A stretch of 64,000 nucleotides of DNA from Cycas panzhihuaensis (lineage: Eukaryota; Cycadophyta), in the NCBI GenBank assembly GCA_023213395.1, contig CM041465.1, forward strand, positions 114,087,741-114,151,740. Reading direction: 5' to 3'. The notes beneath the pieces are model-generated. The model was not told the origin of the DNA, searched no databases, and saw nothing but the letters and a program-made list of their open reading frames with translations. Made by a program: the position numbers and the translations under genes. Shown in pieces: positions 21,213 to 35,800 of this stretch (within the stretch, counting starts at the first letter, position 1; each line of letters opens with the position of its first letter).

Positions 21213-21959
21213 GGCATTCCCCTCCTCAAAGTGGAGGGGGGCTCAGTCAACAGGAAGGGATGGAACATGGGATGGAATTAGGTCAGTAAGAGAAGACCCA
21301 AGAGCCAAAACCTTCTGATAACCAAGCCTATAATGACTAGAAGGAAGGTTGGGTATAGAGCCCACTAAGTGCTTAAGTAGGGCTTCATCATTCTTAAAGT
21401 AGTCCACCCCATGGATGACCACACTTTGAGAAGATGAAGGGTGAAGGGAAGTAGAGATGGCATGACCATAAAGGTTGTCACATCGCTCGGTATTCCTGAT
21501 GGACTTACTGGAAGAGCCAAAAAGAGGTCCCTATTAAGATACAAGAGGAGGCTCCCCAACTTCATTACTTATGTGCGGTAATAAAAGGGAAGGCTCAAGG
21601 AGCACCTGATCAGGAGGGGTAATGACATGAGATACAAGAGGAGAACTAGTTTCTCCAACTGTAGGGGTTCTAGAGTGGGATCTAGAATAAAGGAGGTGCC
21701 CACTACTCATGCCTAGAAGGGAAATGAGGTGAGAGAGATCCTCATCCTCACCATCAGACTCATCATAAATAAGTATGATAAGGTACCCGTAACTTCTAAC
21801 ACCAATAGGGGTGAACTGTGTGAGGTTCAAAGAAGAGGATGAAGGGTCTTCTTCCAAAAGAGATGAGTTGGGGATGTTAATAGAATAAGCAGAGGCATGG
21901 GTAGAAAGTCCTTTGTTACCTTTCATTTGGCCATAAGATGCTTGACATGATTGATGTAG
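21213..21959 (-). other. Protease-RT linker of Tat copy B
   Basis: A Ser/Pro/acid-rich spacer (ESDGEDEDLSHL near 21740) carries one long open piece, 21534-21926. No family recognised; such linkers are usual in long Tat elements. Confidence 0.5.
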
Positions 21960-22454
21960 TTATTTAATAGGAGGAAGCTCCTGAGAGACAACTCTCATTT
22001 GCCCTTCGTAGATGAATTTAAGTTGCCCCCAACAGGATGAGCACATGGCTCCCATCTGATTGAGCCACGAGCATCCCAACAATAGATTATAGTCAATGTC
22101 AACATCGAGGACTACAATATCAGTGAGGATAGTCTTGTCCTTAAGAGTAAGCACGATAGACACTGATCCCAAGGGTGTATTTTCGCTACCGTTGTAGCCT
22201 TGGCACCTCCATGGAACTAGTTCTAAAGCTGATATACCGAGATCTTACATAACATGCAAGGGCATGGCATTAATGGAAGAACCATTGTTGACAATGGTTC
22301 TTCGTAAAGTGCAATATGGAGTGTCGATGGTAATAGTAAAAGGGAAGTGCCATTGGCACTCCCTTCTGCTAGCAGGGGGAAGATCCTTAGGATTGAAAGG
22401 AGATGATGGGCTCATGACTTGAGGTGACTCCCAAGGCATGAACGGATGAGTCAC
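21960..22454 (-). pseudogene. Retropepsin (protease) region of Tat copy B
   Basis: The motif TIVNNGSSINAMPL (near 22290) corresponds to the D-S/G-G box of gypsy proteases, with the catalytic Asp apparently changed to Asn. VVLDVDIDYNLLLGCSWL (near 22110) is the second conserved block. A frame break separates them. The enzyme would cut the gag-pol polyprotein. Confidence 0.75.
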
Positions 22455-23420
22455 CTAATCCTAAGGCCTCTAAGAGTAATGTTCATTATTTAGGACAACT
22501 CCTCAAGACGTCTACTATGGACATTCTGACAGCCATGGTATGGAGCTCATCAATGACCGAGAAAGGCTTCCCCTTCATAGTGGGTTGGGGAAGGGCCCTT
22601 CTAAAGTCGTAACAACTAGGGCGCATAAGAGTGGTCTTGGGGAGTGTGAGGGCTTCTGGAAGAGAAGCTTCCAGAAGAGGGTTAGGATGAGATGTGGACA
22701 AAGAGGCACTGTTCGCCTCTTTGATCGCTTAAGACTGGGTTAAGGCATATAATGGAGTGGTCTGAAGCAACTAAATAACCTTCTTTCCCTTATTCTGGGA
22801 TTGCGAAGGTGATGGGGTATGTTGGTTAGAGGAACCCAAGGAAGAAGATGAATTCCTCATACCCTTCCCCTTGACTTGGGAAGAGCGAGGGTTTGGAGAC
22901 CTCCCTCGATTCCAGTTATTCTTCTTCTGGGGATTGCGATCACGTTCCCCATATTTAGGGAAGGGATCCCTGTGAACAGGCTGATTTAGGTTGGGTCTAG
23001 ATGCCCATTTTAGGGAAGAGTCATGTTGTGGGGTAGCTTTAGGATGTTATGCCTGACACCATGAATCGTCATGGAAGCATTCCCCATGGATGGACCACCA
23101 CTTCTTCTTAAGGGAGGAGTTAGGTTTCCTTGCTTGAGAGGATTGGGTGTTTCCACCCTTGGAAGGAGCAGCTTGTGAGGCCTAGTGAACTAGCTTGTTA
23201 GATGTAGGGGATCAAGGAGCTTGAATCTTGAGTTCCTTCATCGTACGTTTAAATGAACGTATGGCTGAAGTAAGAGGGTCTAGAGTCTTCTCAGCAGAAT
23301 GGGAAGAAGACCTAGAGGGTTGTTAAGTTTCAGTTTCTTTTGATGGTGGTGGTGCCTCACATCACTGTGAGGACTTTAGAGGCTTCTTGAGTCCATCTTG
23401 GATCTCAATGGCCTTGGGTG

Positions 23421-23800
23421 CTAAGCATTCACTATAGTGGAGTCACACGTAGTCACCTCCATCTTGAGGACTTCTACGTGAACTTTTAGACGAAGGGCAT
23501 TGATAAAAAGGTCTCTCGTCAACTCCTCGGGTAAAGTAGCCTTAGTGGAGTGAAGAAGGTCATGGAAATGTTGCACAAAGTTACGATTCATTTCATCGTG
23601 GCCTTTTTTGAGTGACAGGAGGGATTTCATTCCACTCTTATATGGGTGAGCCACATCAAAGTAGTTGACGAACTCATCCATGAGCTACAGGAATGAAAAG
23701 ATAGAATGTGTAGGTAGGCCATAAAACCATTTAAGAGCATCACCTTGAAGAGACTATAGAAATACTTTCATGAGGATGTGGTGGTAAGCCCAATAATCAA
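23421..23800 (-). pseudogene. gag (Retrotrans_gag domain) of Tat copy B
   Basis: Motifs DALKWFYGLP, MDEFVNYF, LLSLKKG, MNRNFVQHFHDLL and LPEELTRDLFINALR follow the plant gypsy gag core (PF03732). The longest open piece is 23421-23681. No intact zinc knuckle was seen in the downstream stretch to 22460, which carries many stops. Confidence 0.75.
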
Positions 23801-25293
23801 TGCATGCCATATAGAAGCTACGAACATGCTCTGCCGAGTCTTGTGATGAAGTCCCACCAAATTTAGGGACTTCAACGGGGTGAGGTGATAAGTTAGTTCT
23901 TAGTGCCTTAACAGATAATAAGGTTAATCAATGGTCCATAAAGGGTCATACCCTTGAGTAGACCATAGGGTTAGTAGATGCTCGAAATGACGGTGGTAGG
24001 TTTGGCCAAATCCTCCTTGGAGGGTTTGGTTTAAAAGGGGATGTTGTCCTCCTACCACTGGTTGAAGAGGCATGAATCCCACATTCGAGGAAACCTATAT
24101 GGGAGTAGATAGGTATGACATACCCATCCCTCCTAGAGAGAGTGGTCCTTGTTGAAAAGGAGCTTGAGGGAAAGTACCTTGGGAAGGAGTTGGTCCTCCT
24201 TGCAAAGGCATGACGTAAGGTGCCATACAAGATGGTGGATAAGAGGGGTGAGGGACCAGATTTTACCCATATGGGCTGCCTGTAGGTGGTGCGACCCCAT
24301 AAGGATACAGAGGGTCCACCCCATAAGTAGGTAAGGAATTCCCTTTACCATGCCCCTATGGTTGAGTAGTGTAAGTGGGAGGTAGGTAGAGAGAAGGGTC
24401 CTTAGGTTAGTGTTAGGATTGTGTAGGGATGGACCTCACATGACTATAAGTAGGGGGGCATGTGGGTCCCCTAGGTCTAGTAGGTGGATAAATAATGGTA
24501 GGAGGAGGACTAGTGGTTTGACTAGTCGGAGGCATGCTCAACCTAAGTTAGGAAGATGACATGCCCTGAGTGGTTCCCAAGGAACATATACCATGGGGAG
24601 AAGAAGAAGATGTAAAAGGTAGGCTTATCGTGGGTAAAGTAGGTGAATGAGATGAGCGAGGTGAAGGGGATATAGAAGAAGGTGGCACAACGCTTCGCAA
24701 GACCTCCTCAAACCAATTTGGATGCGGTTGGAGACGTGCAGCTTGGAAACATTAGCTCAAAGCTTCTACTACATTAGAAGGAGGGGTATCCTCTTGATCG
24801 TATGAGGTGGAAGAGGCCTCATACGAAGTGGATCTTGTAGGATGGTCCTCACAAGAATCGCCATAGGAATGGCGAAACTCCAAAGGAGATGTAGGTTCTA
24901 CTCCATGAGTAGAGGAATGATGAGATTGGGGGTGCAGTTGGTCACCTAGATAATAAATGGGTCTTTGCTTCCTTGGGAAGACCCTTGGAAGGAAGTAGAT
25001 GGCTCTAAGGAATTAGACATGCATGCGTGGTATACCTAATCTGAAAGAGATCCCTCCATGATCGGATTGGGATCTGATACGAGAAGGGAATGATATGAAG
25101 GCTCTTCTGATAATGGGGATAAGGCTTGTAAGCAACGTGAGAATCGTCGCATGCAAGTTCTACCTATGCATTGGAAGAAGAGGGAAACAAGGCAATGCAC
25201 ATATTGGGGGCTGCCCAACAAAATAAAAAAGGAAAGCTACCAAGAGGTAGTAGCACCAACAAGAAAGGGAGAAAGACTAACTCCCTTACTGGT
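23801..25293 (-). other. gag leader and N-terminal region of Tat copy B
   Basis: Pro/Gln/Gly-rich low-complexity frames on the - strand (for example PTPSQGTFPQAPFQ near 24180) suggest an extended disordered gag N-terminus. No domain recognised and many stops. Confidence 0.45.
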
Positions 25294-25313
25294 GGGTCCC
25301 CAGTATGGTCACT
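25294..25313 (-). promoter_or_regulatory. Putative primer-binding site of copy B
   Basis: Just inside the 5' LTR the - strand reads AGTGACCATACTGGGGACCC. It resembles the TGG.G.C..T.C.GGGGA primer sites of Athila/Tat elements. The cognate tRNA was not assigned. Confidence 0.5.
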
Positions 25314-25315
25314 AG

Positions 25316-28423
<3,108 letters not shown>

Positions 28424-29480
28424 TACCATAATAATAGGGGGTTAGCTTATGGCCTTAATGTACTTTAAGGGATTGTTGTTTATATGACTAAAAACAAAGG
28501 AATACAAGATCTCCAATGTCAAATAACTAATTAGATTGGTAGTGGTCAATGAGTTACTTCATACAATTTCTTACATTGGCTAAGTTTTACTTAAGGGTAT
28601 GAAGGATTTGATCCATGTTTTGAAGATTTTGTTAGATAGAGGCATTCTGAAAATTAATTGCTAAAGTGTGGTGCGAAGGGGGGTGATAGCCATATAATGC
28701 CAAAAATGAGGACATGCTAATAGCTAAATGGTATGAAGAATTGTACCAATATTCTGCTAGGGATAACCAAGATGTCCATTTAACTTGGTGATTAGAGGAA
28801 AAACAACATAGGTTTGGTGATTAGAGGAAAAACAACATAGGTATGTTTCTAAAGTTTTATTCAAGGCCTTTGATTGACCATTCGTTTATGGATGGTAAGT
28901 TGTACTCATATTAAATGAAGTTCCCATAGCTTTAAATATCTCTTGCCAAAAGGAACTATTGAACTTGGGCTCCCTATCATAAATGATAGTTGAATGGAAT
29001 CCATGAAGGTAGAAAATGAATTAGACATAAATGTCAGCAAGATGGGATGATTTATAAGATGTGTATAGGAATAAAATGAGAATATTTGGTTAGTATATCG
29101 ATGACTACCCAAATGGAGTCAAACCTAGCTAATGTAGGTAAGTTAGGAATAAAATCCATGGCAATGTCCTTCCATTTTCCTTGAGGGATATGTAATAGTT
29201 GGAGTAGTCCTAGTAAGGCATTGTTATCTACATTATGTCATTGACAAGTATCACATTATGACACAAAGGTGAAGATAGTATATTTCATATGGGGCCAAAA
29301 GAAGCCAGCATGAATATGATGATAAGCTTTATCAAATCCTAAATGCCCCCCTAAAGGAGTGGAGTGATACTCTGTTAGAATGTGTGAAATGAAAGATGAG
29401 GAGGGATGGACAAAGATGTGATTATGGAATAATAGATGGTTTGAGTATGTTAACCATCCATTATGGTTTAAAGATTTTTC
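28424..29480 (-). pseudogene. Integrase of E2 (proximal part)
   Basis: The - strand reads the zinc-finger entry STPLGGHLGFDK (near 29350), then [32 protein letters not shown] (near 28970), and a C-terminal lead KLTPYYY that continues into the distal half at 10617. Stops and frameshifts are present. The split is caused by the Tat copy B insertion. Confidence 0.8.
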
Positions 29481-29599
29481 TTTCCAAAGGGAGTAATTAG
29501 GTTGAGCCTAGTTTTCAACATGCAATTCATCAAGCCAGATGAGTTAGGGCTTATACATATCATGAATATTAGGGTTGGTATCATTGTGATTGGGAGAAA

Positions 29600-30760
29600 G
29601 GTAGGAGAGGGCATGTACAATGACATTGTCTTTGACTTTCTTATAAGATATTGTAAATTTAAAACTATGAAGGCAATCAATCCATTTGGTTTGTTCTTCT
29701 TAGAGGATCAGTTGATCCATCAGATTATGGAGACTATGGTGGTTAGTAAGGATCGTGAATTTTAACCCCAAAAGATATTGGCATCACTTATCCATAGCAT
29801 GTAAGATTGCTTACCTTTCCTTTTGGTAAGTTGATACTCGAAGTTCATGGTCTTTTAGTTTTCAGCTTTTGAAAGAAATAGGGTGATCCTCTTACATAAG
29901 AACAATGCTTATGCCAAATCTTAAAGCATCAAATTCGAGCTAAAAAAATTGGGTGAAATCAAGAGTGACTAGTACTGAGGTAGAGGTCATCATTACCTTG
30001 AGGTTGGAAAGGGTGGCTTCAGCCTATGAATACCATTAAAAAGAGTTTTTATGGAGTAAATTTATTAGTAGTACTACTAGTGTAGCGTAGTTATAGACAA
30101 AATACTGATATAACCCTATAAGACCAAGGAATGCTTGTAGTTGTATAAGATTGGTCAGTGTTGACCAGGTAATGATCACCGATATTTTATCAAGGTATAC
30201 ACATAACTCTTCATAAGAAATGATGTGCCCCAAGTGCTAGAGTTCAGTTTTTTAAAACTCACACATAGAAAGTTTCACATATAATTAGTGTTGATGTAGA
30301 ATTTGGAGGACAGTCTCTAGATGATGAATGTGATGGTTGAAATATAAATTGTAGATAATTATATTATTAAAGAAGATGGTGATAAATTTTTGAAGGTGAG
30401 GACCAAAAGTTTTATTTATGAGGGCTTGGAAGGTGGTTGGTGCATTGCAGAGGCCAAAAGGCATCACTTAAAACTCAAAGTGGCCATGGTAGGTTGAAAA
30501 CATTTTCTTATTACAATCTTCTAGGGCTATCAAGATCTGGTAATATCTTGATTGCAAGTGTATATTAGAGAAGATTGATGCTCCATGGATCTCATCAAGC
30601 AAATCATCAATTTATAGATTGGGGAACTTATTTTTTATGGTAATCTTATTAAGCTCTCTATAATCCACAAAAAGGTGAAAAGAGCCATCTTTTTTTCTAA
30701 CTAAGATGATTGATGTTACATATGGACTTTTGTTGGGCTAGATTATTCCCATGTCCATTC
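29600..30760 (-). pseudogene. Reverse transcriptase and RNase H of E2
   Basis: Visible blocks are [34 protein letters not shown] (30467-30420), LGHIIS, LQAFLGLIGLYQYF and NHHSLHNLM (near 29700). The active-site box, normally FFDDIL, reads FFNNII: both catalytic Asp codons (GAT) have become AAT, so the enzyme would be inactive even if read through. Word choice fits the chromovirus side of Ty3/gypsy. Confidence 0.83.
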
Positions 30761-31599
30761 GTTTATTCATGATTTTCTCAATTTCATTTTTCTAGAAGTA
30801 GGAATTTCTATATGGTCATAGGCTAATTAGGTCATGGTTAGATTTTCATTTGATTGTATGGTAAAATCCATAGTTAAGTGGAGTGGTGGAAGGGGGAGGA
30901 GCAAATAGTTGATCGTATATTGTAATAACATCTTAGATGTATGGGTGGATTAAGGGATCAATTTGGATATTGTTTAGGTGAACTATAGCCAAGGTTGGTT
31001 TGAAGATGTCTTTTTATGTGGCCTAGTGAGACAAGTTGGTTTGGAGGGGATTGTATACTATAGAGTTTATGTGTTTTTTCCATATGATCTTTAAACATTG
31101 TGAATGGATTAAAGGGTGCATTATTCATACTATAAGTTCCTAAGGTTTGTAACCATTAGATCTCTAATATAGCATTAGATCCTTCTATAGATAGTGCATA
31201 AAAACCAAAGGTTAGGAGGTATGAACCAATTTAGACATGTAGGTTTTTTATGACACCTACCCAATGGAGCTTCTAGTACCCTAACACAGAGAAAGTCAAA
31301 CTAGTCTTTGGGATAATATATAGGTTTAGTTACATAGCTAATGAGATATTGATAAAGTCCAAAGACATGCCACTATTAATCAGTGTTCACATTAGAGTAT
31401 TTTAAAGAATGCCTCTAACTCATAAGGTTTCATGACAAGCAATAGAGGCTACAACTAATAGGGATACTTCAGGTTGAAGGTCAAGATTAGGATCTGCCTA
31501 ATTCCTTCATCAACCTCTTCATCAGAATTAGAGTCTGATGGGTTATCTATGGGCTCAATGGAAAAGACCATATGCCTTGCTAAACAAATGTGACCATGC
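30761..31599 (-). other. E2 stretch between gag and RT (protease region)
   Basis: By position this is protease and linker. An acidic piece (NPSDSNSDEEVDEG near 31530) is readable on the - strand. I could not identify the D-S/T-G box with confidence. Confidence 0.4.
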
Positions 31600-32638
31600 C
31601 TATGAGTCCACTTTTTTGAGCATTGTATATAGAGTCCTATCTCTACCCATCATTATACTTTGACTTACGAAATTTGGACTCTTTTCATTGAGGGTCCTTC
31701 TACCTATTGATCTATTAGAGGATGAGATATGTCATAAGGTCAAGGTCAAGAAGGTTAAAAGTTTGTCTAAGAGTGATATGCATCATCAAACTGAGGATGG
31801 GGCCATTAGAAGTCTATCTGTCAATGTTGAGAGGATCATGGGATGTCTCTTTAGGTGTACATAGATCTTTCAGCAATGAACTCTACCTCTACTACATTTT
31901 TTATTCTAATAACTTCCTTAAAAAAAGACAAGGATAATGTCTTGAGGCACATCTATATACTATCTTAGAGCCCTGCTACATAAGTGTCGATCAAAGTTTG
32001 CTTATCTAGATTTTGACCTTATGAACATTGATTAAATAATACTTGGATTTCTTCTATAAATGACTCTATATAGATAATTATTGTTTAATCCTAGTTAGCT
32101 AAGTGAAGAATGACTAACTCCAAGTATACTCATACTACTCAAAAAAATAATTTGTGGAGTACTACCACATTTGGTTTGAAGGGTACTCTTTCTTCTACCA
32201 ATTAAATTAGTGATATGATTTCCCATCTATGTGGATAGAGGCAAATAATAGTTGATCCTCTTCGCTCATTAGATTAAGGATGGAGTAGGATTCTAATTTA
32301 CTTATCTAAGTGTGAGTGCTTTCCGTATTTAGATCAGGATCAAAAGTTAGAATATTGATTTTATAATGAAATGATTGTTGTTATTATAGGGGTAGTGGTG
32401 GTATAGGACCCACTTGATGAGATAAAATTTTTGTTGTAATTTGTGCTATCTAATTTTGATTTGAAGTGATTTACACTATTATCTGTGTCATTTGGGATAT
32501 AATAAAAGCCATGTCAAATTTTGATGTTAGATTTGATATGTCAGCTTTTACCTCTTATACTTCTATCTTAACTTTTTGCTATAATGTGGTGAATTGAGTC
32601 TCCAAGAGTGAGGTTCAGTTACCTCGAGTTAGAGCCAT
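31600..32638 (-). pseudogene. gag of E2
   Basis: An ATG at 32638 (- strand) opens MALTRGN, then an acidic coiled segment (ADISNLTSKFD), NILTFDP, KLES, EEDQLLFASIHIDG, matching the usual gag layout of plant chromoviruses. Many stops. The Copia element E3 sits just upstream (32755) in the leader. Confidence 0.65.
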
Positions 32639-32754
32639 GATGATTGTAGAACGTATTTAAAGAAGAGGGGAATAGTTAGAAGAAAGGAATTTATAAAGAG
32701 GGATGAGTAAGATAGAATGGGAGCTCCAAGAAATTAGGAAAAAAAGATGAGAGG

Positions 32755-33198
32755 TGTTAGGATTATTAATGTTACTTTTATGTAATTATTATGTTTTATT
32801 TAAGTCACATGTGTAAATTTATATTTAAGTGATTCTAATGTTTAAAGATTAGAGTTTATTTAATTACTATATAAAAGGTCGTTGAAATGCATAACTGGCC
32901 ATTTCAACAAACCTTTCTTGTTATTAATATATTCTCCTAGATTTAAGGAGGCAGTTCTGAGAATCTCGAAGGTTGCCTAAAACCTGTTTCAAAGGCTAGT
33001 TTTGTCATACATAGGTGGTATTGTTTATGGTCCTTTGTATAGTCTATTCTTTAATAAAATCTTAGCTTAAGGAGGTGGTTTTTCTTCCCCAGAAGGGATT
33101 TTCCACCTGTCACATCATATGTACTTATGCAATATCTAATTTTACCTGTGTATTTATCTATTTGATCTTGTGATATTATGCATGTACCTATTCTCATA
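32755..33198 (+). repeat. 5' LTR of E3
   Basis: Pairs end to end with 42513-42956. Its last two bases are TA where the 3' LTR has CA. Confidence 0.93.
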
Positions 33199-33210
33199 TG
33201 GTATCAGAGC
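33199..33210 (+). promoter_or_regulatory. Primer-binding site of E3 (initiator tRNA-Met type)
   Basis: TGGTATCAGAGC directly follows the 5' LTR and is the classic plant Copia primer site. Confidence 0.9.
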
Positions 33211-33221
33211 CAAGGACATTT

Positions 33222-33655
33222 AAAACACCCTTGGATGCAATCTACTCTCAGCTAACAATGCTTCTAGGTGTGTAACATGCATGGCATCATATGACTTGTA
33301 GTTTAGAATTTCATTCAAATCTATTTGGCACCGGACTGAGGGTATAATAAGTGCTAAGGAATTGATATTATGAATGTCTTTTTGTAAATCCTCCAAAACC
33401 TATGACTTCTTAATATCTCCATGTTCTGCAATAATCAAATCAACCTTATTGAGTACAACCACATCCACAAATGTTATCTGTAGAGGAGGAAATACTTTTG
33501 GAAGTGAACCTGACTCACGTGGCTTAGAAGTTATGAATGGAGATTTCTGGCATCTACAACAATGATGATGGAGTTGAGACAAATAGAAGATTTGAGTTGA
33601 TCATCCACCCAGAGCACAGATACCACCATACCAGGATTAGCAGTGCCTATATCTC
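33222..33655 (-). pseudogene. COBW/ZNG1-type GTPase fragment, C-terminal part of G domain
   Basis: The - strand reads TANPGMVVSVLWVDDQL, then SIIIVVDARNL (near 33550), FVDVVVLNKVDLI (33440), HNINSLA and SVRCQIDLNEIL, then THLEALL. These are the middle and later G-domain blocks of plant COBW-domain proteins (the DxxG-like, NKxD and following helices); the family inserts metal into target proteins using GTP. There is one frameshift after VVDARNL and at least one stop. No intron-like gaps were seen, which suggests capture from mRNA. It begins 11 bp after the Copia primer site. Confidence 0.8.
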
Positions 33656-33662
33656 CATAGGA

Positions 33663-33950
33663 TACCACTTCAATTAATGAAGTGAATGGATATAAAGATG
33701 CAAAGCCTATTGGGGTTACAATAATTACCAATTATTTGGGCACTATAAATTTGACTCTGATGAATTACATATTGAAGGCAGAGTAGGGTAAGAAGATTGC
33801 AGTGATATTAAATGAATTTAGGGAAGAGGTTGGCATGGAGAGAGTGATGATAAATGAGAGAGAAGAAGGAGCACTGGTTGAAGAATGGGTTAATCTTCCC
33901 AATGCATGTGTATGTTGCGTTATTAAGCATGGCTCCTTGCCGCTCTCTCT
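33663..33950 (+). pseudogene. COBW/ZNG1-type GTPase fragment, N-terminal part
   Basis: On the + strand it reads GVTIITNYLG (the P-loop region, with the GxxGxGKT core damaged), MNYIL, then KKIAVILNEFREE, ERVMINE, GALVEEWV, and NACVCCVIKHGSL. The last matches the conserved CxCC metal-binding motif of COBW proteins (normally GC.CC). This is the half that should come before the fragment on the - strand at 33222-33655; the two halves meet head to head near 33660. One TAG interrupts it. The rest of the + frame to 34095 is not recognisable as COBW. Confidence 0.82.
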
Positions 33951-35489
<1,539 letters not shown>

Positions 35490-35800
35490 CTTTAATGCTA
35501 GGGACAACCACCTGCATTCCAATTCTAGTGTTAACTGGCTCAAACTATGCCGACTAGAGGAATCACATATCCCATCAGCTTAAACAGCAAAAGATATAGT
35601 GATATGTATTAGATGAATTTGAAAAACAAAAAGATGAAACTACAGAAAGTTATATGTTATATCTGATGAACTCATGTTCATCCTTAGGTACCATATTGAA
35701 CTCACTTTCACCAGAAATCAATTGGCAATTTTCTGAAATAGACGAGCTAGCCACTGTCTATAAGACTCTGCAAAAAAAATATGATAAGGTCAATACACAT
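35490..35800 (+). pseudogene. gag of E3, N-terminal part
   Basis: Frame reads LTGSNYAD, HISHQLKQQKI, YVLDEFEKQKD and then open sequence up to KYDKVNTH. Stops fall where Copia gag has Trp (the TNYAxW position, TAG). It is interrupted by the solo LTR; the frame resumes exactly at 38573. Confidence 0.8.
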
